A stretch of 15,552 bases of DNA from a bacterium (GCA_030017825.1 JASEGW010000025.1:1-15552); one strand, 5' to 3'. Positions 6,644 to 14,185 are shown, counted from the stretch's first letter. The notes: generated by a model not told the origin, from the sequence alone. Numbers and translations are program-made.

Positions 6644-8038
6644 TTATTCTGATCTTTGTATTACTTTATCAATTCTTCTCAATACTTTTTCCTTGCCCAG
6701 TAAGTGAATCACCTCAAAAATACCTGGGCTAGCTGTTGTGCCGGTTAAAGCCACCCTTAGAGGATGAATAATCTCTTTAGCTTCTATTTTTAATTTAGCA
6801 ATTAAATTTCTTAAAACCTCTTCTAAATTATTAGAACTAAAATCAGAAGCCAAAGCAATAAATTCTCTGACTTCCTTTAGAATTTCTATAGTTTTCTTTG
6901 AATTAAGATAAGAGTTAGCAGCATCTTCTTCTATTTCTATATCTTTATTTAATAAGTAACTAGTCTGGGGAAGCAGTTCTCTGATAGTTCTTATACGGCT
7001 TTGATGTAGAGCTGCTATTTCTTGATACCACTTATCTTTTGAAGAAAGATAAATTTTTTCTTTCTTAAGATAATCAATAAATCTGTTGGTTAATTCTTTT
7101 ATACCCATCTTCCTAATATACTGACCATTCATCCAAAGCATTTTATCATAATCAAAAATGGCAGGATTTTTGCTGATTCCTTTTAGAGAAAATTTATTTA
7201 AAAGATCTTCCTTAGACAGAATCTGCTGACTATCAGAAGTAGACCATCCTAATAAAGAAAGATAATTTATTAAAGCTTGGGGTAAATATCCATTCTCTTT
7301 AAAGTAAGTAACAGAAGTAGCTCCATGTCTCTTGGAAAGCCTTTTCCTATCACTTCCTAATATCATAGATAAATGAACATACTTTGGTATTTTAAAATCT
7401 AATGCTTTATAAAGCATTAATTGACGAGGAGTATTGGAAATATGATCATCGCCTCTAATAATATGAGTAATTTTCATTAATGCATCGTCTATCACCACTG
7501 CAAAGTTATAGGTGGCAATACCATCTGATTTTAAAATTACAAAATCAGATATGGTATCACTTTGAAAAGTTATCTCTTCTCTAACTAAGTCATAAAGCTT
7601 TACACTTTCTTTTGGAACCTTAAATCTAATTACTTTAGGTATATTAGAATTTTCAAGTTCCTTAGTTTTAGATGAAGGAAGATTTATGCATGAACAATTT
7701 TCTAATTCTTTTTCTTCCTTTCTCTCTTCTCCTTTGGCAGGACAAAAACAGTAATAAGCTCTGCCAGAACTGATTAATTTTTTAGCATATTCTTTATAAA
7801 TCTCTATTCTTTTTGATTGGAAATAAACTTCTCCATCCCAGTTGATTCCAAGCCATTCTAAGCTTTCTATAATACTATTTAAGTATTTTGGGCTAGACCT
7901 CTTCGCGTCAGTATCTTCTATGCGCAGTATAAATTCTCCATGTTGCTTTCGTGCATAAAGCCAGCTATATAAAGCAGTCCTAGCGCCTCCTAAATGTAAA
8001 TAACCAGTAGGACTAGGAGCAAATCTTGTTCTAATCAC
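6644..8038 (-). CDS. gltX: Glutamate--tRNA ligase
   Basis: GluRS is a class I synthetase charging tRNA(Glu), and in many bacteria also tRNA(Gln) before GatCAB amidation. The HIGH-type motif is HLGG in FAPSPTGYLHLGGARTALY, and the KMSKS-type motif is RLSKRHG near residue 235. The insertion with C-x-C (YCFCP) and C-x-C (CSC) suggests a zinc site. With the start used here the protein is 464 aa, normal for the family. I chose GTG at 8036-8038 (MIRTRFAPSP…) because GGAG (8048-8051) lies 9 nt before it. The upstream in-frame TTG at 8051-8053 would add five residues but overlaps that ribosome site and has none of its own. The GTG overlaps the end of rimI by 8 bp, so the two genes are probably translationally coupled. 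Confidence 0.95.
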   Translation of the reverse strand: MIRTRFAPSPTGYLHLGGARTALYSWLYARKQHGEFILRIEDTDAKRSSPKYLNSIIESLEWLGINWDGEVYFQSKRIEIYKEYAKKLISSGRAYYCFCPAKGEERKEEKELENCSCINLPSSKTKELENSNIPKVIRFKVPKESVKLYDLVREEITFQSDTISDFVILKSDGIATYNFAVVIDDALMKITHIIRGDDHISNTPRQLMLYKALDFKIPKYVHLSMILGSDRKRLSKRHGATSVTYFKENGYLPQALINYLSLLGWSTSDSQQILSKEDLLNKFSLKGISKNPAIFDYDKMLWMNGQYIRKMGIKELTNRFIDYLKKEKIYLSSKDKWYQEIAALHQSRIRTIRELLPQTSYLLNKDIEIEEDAANSYLNSKKTIEILKEVREFIALASDFSSNNLEEVLRNLIAKLKIEAKEIIHPLRVALTGTTASPGIFEVIHLLGKEKVLRRIDKVIQRSE

Positions 8039-8507
8039 TATTTTTTTCTCCAAACATATTTACTAAGTTATTATTCCACATTATGATAGCATTTTCGCCA
8101 GCATTATAATAGTTTTTTCGAATAGCTATTGGTAAAAATCCAAATTTTTCATAAAATCTTTGCGCAATTTTATTAGAACTACGCACCTCTAAAGTAGCTT
8201 TACTTGCTCCTTTAGAAATTGCCAACTTAAGCAAGGCATAAAGAAGCTGCTTTCCAAATTGTTTTCTACGATAATGAGGATGAATAGCAAAATTAACTAA
8301 ATGGGCTTCATCTAAAATTAGCCAAAAGCCACCATACCCAATTACTTTGTTCATAGATTTTGCCACTAAAAAATAAGAGAGCTTATTCTTAAGTTCTGAT
8401 AAAAACATATTTTTACTCCAGTGGGTAACAAAAGAAGACTTTTCGATAGTTAATATTTCTTGTAAGTCTTTCTTTTTCATAGGAAAAATATCTATCAGGA
8501 CTGTCAT
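8031..8507 (-). CDS. rimI: Ribosomal-protein-alanine N-acetyltransferase (RimI-like)
   Basis: RimI is a GNAT-fold acetyltransferase that uses acetyl-CoA to acetylate protein N-termini, classically ribosomal protein S18. The 158-aa length is typical. Family marks visible are HLVNFAIHPHYRRKQFGKQLL (the acetyl-CoA loop, R-R-K-x-x-G-K), the LEVRSSNKIAQRFYEKFGF block, and RKNYYNAGENAIIM near the C-terminus, which matches the RimI-type 'R..YY...EDAIIM' ending. Other GNATs of similar length exist, so substrate is inferred. rimI usually sits next to tsaB or tsaD; here tsaB is 3 kb away and rimI is instead coupled to gltX. The start ATG lacks an obvious Shine-Dalgarno. A perfect minus-strand TATAAT at 8565-8570 may be the -10 of the rimI-gltX unit. 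Confidence 0.88.
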   Translation of the reverse strand: MTVLIDIFPMKKKDLQEILTIEKSSFVTHWSKNMFLSELKNKLSYFLVAKSMNKVIGYGGFWLILDEAHLVNFAIHPHYRRKQFGKQLLYALLKLAISKGASKATLEVRSSNKIAQRFYEKFGFLPIAIRKNYYNAGENAIIMWNNNLVNMFGEKNSD

Positions 8508-8564
8508 TAATTATTAATTTTTGAGGTAAAATTTTAAGAAATTTTTAACAATCAATAGCACTCT

Positions 8565-8570
8565 ATTATA
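8565..8570 (-). promoter_or_regulatory. Possible -10 element of the rimI-gltX unit
   Basis: TATAAT on the minus strand ends 57 nt before the rimI start. The -35 position (TTCCTT at 18 nt) is poor. A leader of about 50 nt would result. Support rests on the perfect -10 and its position alone. Confidence 0.3.
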
Positions 8571-8633
8571 AACAAAAAACTTAAAATAAAGGAACATATT
8601 CTTATGTCGAACTCAGGTTAAATTATTTTTACC

Positions 8634-9656
8634 TTAAAAAATGTTTTGTAGCTTTTTCAAAGTATTATAAGTTGAATTCAAAATATCTCCTTTAGTTTTA
8701 TTGCCATATTCTGATTCCCCTAACAAGCTTCTTACTATTTCATAATTACTATGAACCAAAGCCTCTAAATTATATCCTCCTTCTAAAGCAATTACCAATC
8801 TTCCTTGACATAATTCTTCTGAAAGAGTAACAAATAAGTTACTCATTACAGCATAACCTTCTTCATTCAGACATAAAGAAGAAATATTATCATCTTTGTG
8901 AGAATCGCAACCTGAGGAAATAATAATAAATTCAGGATTAAATTCCTTAATTTTAGGAATAACAAACTCCTTTAATAGGCAATAATAATCATTGTTAGAA
9001 GCTCCTTCTTCCATAGGAATATTTATGGTATAACCTTTTCCTTCTCCTTCTCCGCTTTGTTCTATAAATCCTGTGCCAGGATAAAAGAAGCTTGGATCTT
9101 GATGTATAGAAATATTAAACACATCTCTTGTCTTGTAAAATATATCCATAGTGCCATTAGCAGCATGAGCATCCCAGTCCATAATACATACTCTTTTTAT
9201 ATTGCAAACCTCTCTTAAATAATTAACTGCAATGGCTACATTATTAAAATAACAAAATCCCATAGCGTGTTCTATGGTTGCATGGTGGCCAGGTGGTCTA
9301 ATTAAAGCAAAACTGTTTTTATATTCACCCCTTAATACTAAATCAGCAGCTAATATCACTCCTCCTGCGGCAAGAAGAGCTACTTTATAAGTATGAGAAT
9401 TAAGGAGGGTATCAACATCAATAGAACCTCTTCCTTTTAAAGATATTTCTTTAATTTTTTCTAATAAATTTTTACTATGAACTCTTAAAATGTCTTTTTC
9501 TTCTGCTATATTAGGAGTTATAATATCTACTCTTTTTAAGACACCTGTTTTCTCAAAATAGTTTAGGGTAGCAATAAGTCGTTCTTTTCTTTCTGGATGG
9601 AAGGGAATATCGTGTAAAAGATAATCTTTATGATAAATCAAAGCTGTGCCATTCAT
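8634..9656 (-). CDS. Histone deacetylase-family amidohydrolase
   Basis: This 340-aa protein has the arginase/deacetylase fold of class II HDACs, acetylpolyamine amidohydrolases and AcuC. It should be a Zn-dependent enzyme removing acetyl or similar groups from amines. Active-site residues present are the RPPGHH pair (H124, H125), zinc ligands D162 and H164 in DWDAHAANGT and D251 in SSGCDSHKDD, and the catalytic Tyr Y295 in LEGGYN. The motif usually written D-x-D-x-H-H-G-N-G-T here reads D-W-D-A-H-A-A-N-G-T, so the second His and the first Gly are both Ala; the metal ligands themselves are intact. The bacterial substrate cannot be told from sequence. It stands alone between rimI (126-nt gap) and a small mobile element at 9738. 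The ribosome site is weak (GAGAAAG). Confidence 0.9.
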   Translation of the reverse strand: MNGTALIYHKDYLLHDIPFHPERKERLIATLNYFEKTGVLKRVDIITPNIAEEKDILRVHSKNLLEKIKEISLKGRGSIDVDTLLNSHTYKVALLAAGGVILAADLVLRGEYKNSFALIRPPGHHATIEHAMGFCYFNNVAIAVNYLREVCNIKRVCIMDWDAHAANGTMDIFYKTRDVFNISIHQDPSFFYPGTGFIEQSGEGEGKGYTINIPMEEGASNNDYYCLLKEFVIPKIKEFNPEFIIISSGCDSHKDDNISSLCLNEEGYAVMSNLFVTLSEELCQGRLVIALEGGYNLEALVHSNYEIVRSLLGESEYGNKTKGDILNSTYNTLKKLQNIF

Positions 9657-9737
9657 AATTTATCTTTCTCTCATTACAATTTAGGCTCAATATAAAAATA
9701 CAATTATCTACTCTAAATTTAAAAATTATTATTTCTC

Positions 9738-9805
9738 GTAACTATTTAGCAATGTTCAATGTAACAACACATTTCCTTAGTGCGAAGTTTATGCTGAATA
9801 ATTAC
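9738..9805 (+). mobile_element. 68-bp MITE-like element, copy A
   Basis: The element has terminal inverted repeats GTAACTATTTAGCA (9738-9751) and TGCTGAATAATTAC (9792-9805), matching at 12 of 14 positions. It is flanked by a perfect 8-bp direct repeat, TATTTCTC at 9730-9737 and 9806-9813, as expected for a target-site duplication. Its full length matches the inverted copy at 12741-12809 at 57 of 68 bases. It has no coding capacity, so it would have been moved by a transposase supplied elsewhere. It lies between the HDAC-family gene's 5' side and the acyltransferase's 3' end. An 8-bp duplication with ends starting GTAA would suit several IS families, IS66 among them; I cannot name the parent. 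Confidence 0.85.
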
Positions 9806-9832
9806 TATTTCTCTACTATAGTAAAATATTAA

Positions 9833-10876
9833 TTAACAAGTTTTATTAGCTTTTACCCCTAAAACAAATCTTAAAATAAGTGGATTTGGCCTTATAAAAT
9901 ACTTATCTATAATTATGGGAATAAAAACTCCTGCACTACATACAATAATAGCTGTTAATAAAAAATAAGCTTTAGTTAAATTTAGTATCTGGGATAAAAG
10001 GATTTTAATTGGCCCCATAGTTAAAGTATGCAATAAATAAATAGTAGCTGAATAAATTCCAAAAACTTTAAGTGTGGACAATATTTTAAGTTGAGAAATA
10101 ATAGAAGCAAGAAATATACAAGCTATGCTTCCTGATATTGCTAATACTATTACTAAAAGCTTTGATATTAAATTAAATGTTAATAAAAACTCACTCCCAA
10201 TATAAGCTATAGAAAACACTATTAACGATACAAGCAACCAAACTGTATTAATAGATGTATTTAACGTTTCCAAGGAAAAGTGCCTTGCTATAAACACTCC
10301 AAAAACAAAGTAAGGTAAGTTATAAAAAGCAAGATTAAGGCAAAAGGCTTTTGGCCAAGATAGTAATGAAAGCATAATAGTTATAAACAGAATTATTATC
10401 TCCTTTTTTACAAGAATCTTTATTAAAGGATATAGAGCAAATATAATAAACAAAGTATATAAGAACCAAAGAAGAGGAGCAAAACCTTCTAAAGGGTTAA
10501 GCAAAATATACTTCCAGACATTTTTTGTAATAGGATGCTGCAAGGTAAAAAATATTCCTGCAAAATACTTTAATGCTAAAATAGAAACAGCTATTGTAAT
10601 ATAAGGAAAGCATAGTCGCTGAAATTTCTTATTAAGGAACTCCAAGTATGTTTTCTGGGAAATGGTTTTTAGTTTAGAGAAACCAAAAAGATAACCAGCT
10701 AACATCATAAATAATGGCATATGAAAACTATATAACACTTTCCGTATTTCTACCCAATATTCAGGTTCAATTTTAGGAAGTTCATAATGACCGATTACTA
10801 CAAACAATATTCCTAAACCTTTAGCTAAATATACCATATTGCTGAATGGTTTTTTGTTAAATTCAGATTTGTTCAA
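9833..10876 (-). CDS. Acyltransferase-3 family integral membrane protein
   Basis: The 347-aa protein shows about ten hydrophobic membrane segments and the family's start LAKGLGILFVVIGHYELPK followed by YSFHMPLFMMLAGYLFGFSK. This is the signature of acyltransferase 3 (OatA/WecH/NodX-like) proteins, which transfer acetyl or other acyl groups to extracytoplasmic sugars, cell-wall or O-antigen components. The substrate is unknown. The frame opens with TTG at 10874-10876. The ribosome site is poor, with AGAAGGA about 18 nt away and AGAG closer, so the true start may differ; the Met at residue 14 is an alternative. The first 13 residues are not part of the conserved domain, and the DNA encoding them resembles the end of the small mobile element found nearby. 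It lies 52 nt after tsaB, probably in the same transcript. Confidence 0.85.
   Translation of the reverse strand: MNKSEFNKKPFSNMVYLAKGLGILFVVIGHYELPKIEPEYWVEIRKVLYSFHMPLFMMLAGYLFGFSKLKTISQKTYLEFLNKKFQRLCFPYITIAVSILALKYFAGIFFTLQHPITKNVWKYILLNPLEGFAPLLWFLYTLFIIFALYPLIKILVKKEIIILFITIMLSLLSWPKAFCLNLAFYNLPYFVFGVFIARHFSLETLNTSINTVWLLVSLIVFSIAYIGSEFLLTFNLISKLLVIVLAISGSIACIFLASIISQLKILSTLKVFGIYSATIYLLHTLTMGPIKILLSQILNLTKAYFLLTAIIVCSAGVFIPIIIDKYFIRPNPLILRFVLGVKANKTC
10836..10863 (-). repeat. Possible remnant of a MITE end inside the acyltransferase 5' region
   Basis: Read on the minus strand, AACCATTCAGCAATAT (10836-10851) differs at one base, a transition, from positions 3-18 of copy B (AACTATTCAGCAATAT). 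It is preceded by AATTTAAC (10856-10863), which is also the target duplication sequence beside copy B, with a few extra A residues between. It could be a decayed element end that supplied the protein's N-terminal codons, or chance similarity in AT-rich DNA. Confidence 0.35.
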
Positions 10877-10928
10877 TTTTTTTATTCTCTAATTCCTTCT
10901 CTTTTTTTCTATCGCCAACTATCTATTT

Positions 10929-11591
10929 TTACATGGGCTTTCTCAGGTATAAAGGTTCAATTTCGAATAAGTTTGGAACTCTTCCTTCCTTTATCTTTTG
11001 CTCTCCTAATGTTGCCACTAAAGCACCTCGAGGAAGATTATATATTTCAGGAAGAAAAATTGCTAATTCTCCTAATTTTTCCCTTAAAATTTCTTTATAA
11101 AGAACAGTTCCATTTCCTAAGAATATAGTAGGTTCTTTTATTTTTTCAATCAAAGATAAAGGAGAAATAATTAAATTTTCTGAAAATTGTTTCAGCTTAT
11201 AATCTTGATATTTAAAAAAAGCTGCATAAATTTCTTTTCTCTTGGCATCAATAATAGGGCAAATGTTTATTTGGTTAAAAGATATATTGCTTGCTAAAAC
11301 TTCCAGTGAGGATACAGGCGCTAAAGGAATATTTAAATTTTGAGCTAATCCTTTAGCTGTGCTAATTCCTACGCGTAAACTAGTAAATGCACCCGGGCCA
11401 CAAGATATAGATATTCCTTCTATAGCCTTTACTTTTATTTCTGCATCAATTAAAATAGTATTAATAGCTGAGATAAGCCAAACAGAATGAGAACAGCTGT
11501 TGTTTTGAGTATATTCAGCTAACACTTTTTCTTCGCTTGTTATGGCTACACTTCCTGCAGAAGTTGAAGTCTCAATTCCTAAAATGATCAC
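10929..11591 (-). CDS. tsaB: tRNA threonylcarbamoyladenosine biosynthesis protein TsaB
   Basis: TsaB is the ASKHA-fold partner of TsaD and TsaE in the complex that adds threonylcarbamoyl to A37 of ANN-decoding tRNAs. The 220-aa size is normal. The N-terminal ILGIETSTSAGSVAI strand-loop and the hallmark GPGAFTSLRVG (65-75), followed by STAKGLA, are clear. TsaD would be longer and carry the HxxxH metal motif; this protein does not. The start is GTG (11589-11591), supported by AGAGGT (11598-11603) 6 nt upstream. It overlaps the stop of the Fe-S protein gene by 4 bp (GTGA), which indicates translational coupling. Its product t6A is the substrate of MtaB, encoded 5 kb away. Confidence 0.94.
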   Translation of the reverse strand: MIILGIETSTSAGSVAITSEEKVLAEYTQNNSCSHSVWLISAINTILIDAEIKVKAIEGISISCGPGAFTSLRVGISTAKGLAQNLNIPLAPVSSLEVLASNISFNQINICPIIDAKRKEIYAAFFKYQDYKLKQFSENLIISPLSLIEKIKEPTIFLGNGTVLYKEILREKLGELAIFLPEIYNLPRGALVATLGEQKIKEGRVPNLFEIEPLYLRKPM

Positions 11592-12700
11592 TGAATTACC
11601 TCTGATAAAAATACTGGTAAATCTAATATTCCTATATTAAGTCCTGCCTTAAGCACACCTTTTTTAAGATTAGCAAAACATGTGGGACAAGAGGTAATAA
11701 TTAAATCTGCTTCTTTCTTTATTGCCCCTTCAATCCTTTTAACAGCAATGTTTTCTGCTAAGTCACAATAGCTATCCATAAATGGGCCTCCACAGCAAAG
11801 AGAATCTTGGTGGTGAGAATTAAATTCTAGAAGTTTAAGTTCTGGTACTTTCCTTAAAACGCTTCGAGGCTCTTCAAACACTCCTCCTCGTCGACCAATA
11901 TTACATCCATCAAAATAGATAACTTTTTGAGGATAAGGCTTAAATTTAAACTTATTTTGACAGATTAATTTATAAAACAGTTGACTTGTATGTAAAATTT
12001 CAAATTCTGAGGAATAATTTTCTTTAAGATTTTTAAAGCACTTTGCGCAAGAAGTAAAAATACTTTCTATTCCTAAGTTTTTAAATAAACTCCTATTTTC
12101 ATTGATTAACTTTTTATACAAGTCATTTTCGCCCATCTGATTTAACGGTTCACCACAACAATTTTCTAAGTTTCCCAAAGTAACAAAACCATAATTAATA
12201 GTCTTTAGTATTTTTTGAACACTTTGAGGTATCTCTTTGGAAACATAAGAATTAGAACAACCTATAAAATACAAATTTTTACTCTTTTTTATATTAGTTT
12301 TTTGAATATTCCCCAATACTCTTTCACTTCTTTTTTCACCAAAAGGATTTCCATCCTTTATAATGTTTTCTCTTTGTTCTTTAAACAATTGAGGAAGTAA
12401 ATCTTCTTTTGCAATTTCACAGCGAGCAGAAATTATAATTTTACTAGCATCTACATTGCCTGGACAACTTCTTAAACAAACTCCACAATTCAAGCAATTA
12501 TAAATACGATCTATTAAAATGGAAGAAAGATTTATTTCTTGATTCAGCAAAGCTTCAACTAAGCGTAGTTTACCTCTCGCTACCATAGTTTCTTCATTTT
12601 CTACTTCAAATACAGGGCATATGGAGCGACAATTGCCACACTTCATGCATTTTGCAAGTTCTTCTTCATGAATCTTAATATATTTATATGTAGTAGCCAT
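11588..12700 (-). CDS. Fe-S oxidoreductase with two ferredoxin sites and two CCG domains
   Basis: The 370-aa protein resembles GlcF, LldE/LutA and the HdrD/HdrB subunits. N-terminal 4Fe-4S motifs are C18-x2-C21-x2-C24-x3-C28-P and C69-x2-C72-x2-C75-x3-C79-P. Two cysteine-rich CCG domains follow: C148…C181-C182…C218-x2-C221 and C266…C302-C303…C338-x2-C341. CCG domains can hold noncubane or cubane clusters used in heterodisulfide reduction or in electron transfer from a flavoprotein. The usual partner, a GlcD-like FAD-linked oxidase or an HdrA/HdrC-type subunit, is not in the window; the gene is instead coupled to tsaB. It is probably cytosolic or peripheral at the membrane. The upstream ribosome site is weak. 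All cluster cysteines are coded as Cys, with no in-frame TGA. The substrate is unknown. Confidence 0.88.
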   Translation of the reverse strand: MATTYKYIKIHEEELAKCMKCGNCRSICPVFEVENEETMVARGKLRLVEALLNQEINLSSILIDRIYNCLNCGVCLRSCPGNVDASKIIISARCEIAKEDLLPQLFKEQRENIIKDGNPFGEKRSERVLGNIQKTNIKKSKNLYFIGCSNSYVSKEIPQSVQKILKTINYGFVTLGNLENCCGEPLNQMGENDLYKKLINENRSLFKNLGIESIFTSCAKCFKNLKENYSSEFEILHTSQLFYKLICQNKFKFKPYPQKVIYFDGCNIGRRGGVFEEPRSVLRKVPELKLLEFNSHHQDSLCCGGPFMDSYCDLAENIAVKRIEGAIKKEADLIITSCPTCFANLKKGVLKAGLNIGILDLPVFLSEVIQ

Positions 12701-12740
12701 ATCTTTAAGATAGAATCCTAAAATATTTGTAAGTTAAATT

Positions 12741-12809
12741 GGTAGCTATTTAGCATAAACTTCACACTAAGAAAATATGTTGTTGTATTGAATATTGCTG
12801 AATAGTTAT
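12741..12809 (-). mobile_element. 69-bp MITE-like element, copy B (inverted relative to copy A)
   Basis: On the plus strand the ends are GTAGCTATTTAGCA (12742-12755) and TGCTGAATAGTTAT (12796-12809). With G-U pairs allowed, all 14 positions of the terminal stem can pair. A perfect 8-bp direct repeat, GTTAAATT, flanks it at 12733-12740 and 12810-12817, leaving one extra G (12741) at the left end. Compared with copy A in the same orientation there are 11 differences in 68 positions, all transitions. It lies in the 222-bp spacer between the divergent Fe-S oxidoreductase and outer-membrane protein genes, about 55 bp upstream of the promoter proposed for the latter. Confidence 0.85.
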
Positions 12810-12863
12810 GTTAAATTATCACACTACTTTCTAAAAGTCAAGTCAGCTATCTTTAAATTTTGC

Positions 12864-12892
12864 TTGAATAAAGTAAATTACTATGGTATATA
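12864..12892 (+). promoter_or_regulatory. Likely promoter of the barrel protein-tyrS unit
   Basis: TTGAAT (12864-12869) and TATATA (12887-12892) are separated by 17 nt. Transcription would start near 12899 and give a leader of about 23 nt carrying the AGGAG ribosome site. Copy B of the small mobile element lies just upstream but does not disrupt these boxes. Confidence 0.45.
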
Positions 12893-12922
12893 TGAATAAA
12901 ATAAACTTATATAGGAGACGTT

Positions 12923-14185
12923 ATGAAAAAATATTTTTTAAATCTCTTATTGGTTATGCTAATCATATTTTTCTTTGGTTCAAATATTCTGACTACAGAA
13001 GCATTTGGAGAAGTTTCTGAAAAAATAGAAAAAGAGATTACTTTCAATGGCTCTTTGGGTGCTGTAATGCTATATGATAAAGATGGGGAAAAAAGAATGT
13101 ATTATGAATTTTCCCTTAACCCTGAAATTGCTTTTTGGAAATTAGGAATGGGGCTTTCTTTATTTATGCATTGGAATGATGCTGGTCTTCGTAAGGAAGA
13201 TTATGACAAAAGCAATGATATTGCTAATATTATTAGATATATTCGATATGATGAAAAAGGAGCTCACCCGGTTTATTTTAGAATTGGTAAATTAGATGAG
13301 GCTACTTTAGGTCATGGATTTATTTTAGGTGATTATCGCAATGAATTAAAGAATGAATTTAGCAAAAGGGTATTAGGGTGTGAACTTGATTTAAACTTAG
13401 AGAAAATGGGCTTAGAAACCATAGCTAACGATATTGCTAATCCAAGAGTATTTGGAGGACGAGTTTATATTTATCCTTTTAAAATAATAAACGTAACTAT
13501 GCCTCTATTAAATAAATTAACCTTAGGGATAACATATTGTGCTGATAAAAACCCAGATCCTGATAACACTGGAGAAAACAGTTTGGTAGTTTATGGTCTT
13601 GATGCTTCTTTGCCAATTATAAAAAATATTTTAATAATTTACGGAGATATAGCTGAAATAAAAGATAATGGAAATGGTTCTGCTATTGGAGTAATGGGAA
13701 ACAGAAAAGCAGGCCTTATGCCTATTTTTTTAGGGTATAAATTTGAATATAGAGCAATAGAAAAAAACTTTTCTCCAGGTACGTTTGACGCTTTATATGA
13801 AATGATTCGTCCTCCTCAATTATCAAATGAAGATTTAAAAGGGTATTATGGAGAATTAAGTATGTCCATGTTGGAAACTATTGAATTTACAATGGGATAC
13901 GAAGATTACGAAAAGAATGAACCTACAATTAGCGGAAAACTTTCCATAGATGATAAGTGGACTCAAAAAATATTAAAAAAGAAAATTTCTGCATCTGCTA
14001 CTTATTATCAAACTAATGCTAAAGATGTTTTTAGTATCACCAATCCCAATACTTTAATTACTTATGAAATAAAATACGGTATTTCTGAGAATATTACTAT
14101 GGTTTATACCACTAAACAAACTTATAAAATTGATAATAAAACTCCTATTAGAAATACTTCTCTTTTTACTTATATAAGCTTTTAA
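12923..14185 (+). CDS. Secreted, probable outer-membrane beta-barrel protein
   Basis: I do not recognise a named family. The 420-aa product begins with MKKYFLNLLLVMLIIFFF, a signal peptide likely cut near residue 26-29 (TTEAFG). The remainder alternates short beta-type stretches with Asp/Asn/Lys/Gly turns, for example FEFTMGYEDY-like segments near 325-345 and a run of paired strands in the last 80 residues. It ends …LFTYISF, with the terminal Phe and alternating aromatics of a BAM substrate. The segment YFRIGKLDEATLGHGFILGDY resembles the early strands of porin-like barrels. It is unrelated in obvious sequence to the 306-aa porin. AGGAG (12913-12917) lies 5 nt before the ATG, and a plausible promoter precedes it. 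tyrS follows after 59 nt with no terminator, so the two may be co-transcribed. Confidence 0.7.
   Translation: MKKYFLNLLLVMLIIFFFGSNILTTEAFGEVSEKIEKEITFNGSLGAVMLYDKDGEKRMYYEFSLNPEIAFWKLGMGLSLFMHWNDAGLRKEDYDKSNDIANIIRYIRYDEKGAHPVYFRIGKLDEATLGHGFILGDYRNELKNEFSKRVLGCELDLNLEKMGLETIANDIANPRVFGGRVYIYPFKIINVTMPLLNKLTLGITYCADKNPDPDNTGENSLVVYGLDASLPIIKNILIIYGDIAEIKDNGNGSAIGVMGNRKAGLMPIFLGYKFEYRAIEKNFSPGTFDALYEMIRPPQLSNEDLKGYYGELSMSMLETIEFTMGYEDYEKNEPTISGKLSIDDKWTQKILKKKISASATYYQTNAKDVFSITNPNTLITYEIKYGISENITMVYTTKQTYKIDNKTPIRNTSLFTYISF

Noticed and set aside
6610..6657. Inverted repeat AAAGATCA / TGATCTTT around the gltX stop as a terminator
   Set aside because: Only 8 bp with a loop of more than 30 nt and no T tract on the minus strand.
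8039..8053. TTG start for gltX five codons upstream of the start chosen
   Set aside because: It overlaps the GGAG that fits the GTG at 8036-8038, and has no ribosome site of its own.
8600..8620. tRNA T-loop-like sequence (GTTCGAC on the minus strand)
   Set aside because: The flanking five bases on each side do not pair, and no acceptor or anticodon stem could be placed around it.
12215..12400. Plus-strand frame inside the Fe-S oxidoreductase gene
   Set aside because: Antisense to a region coding for conserved cysteines; no start signal.
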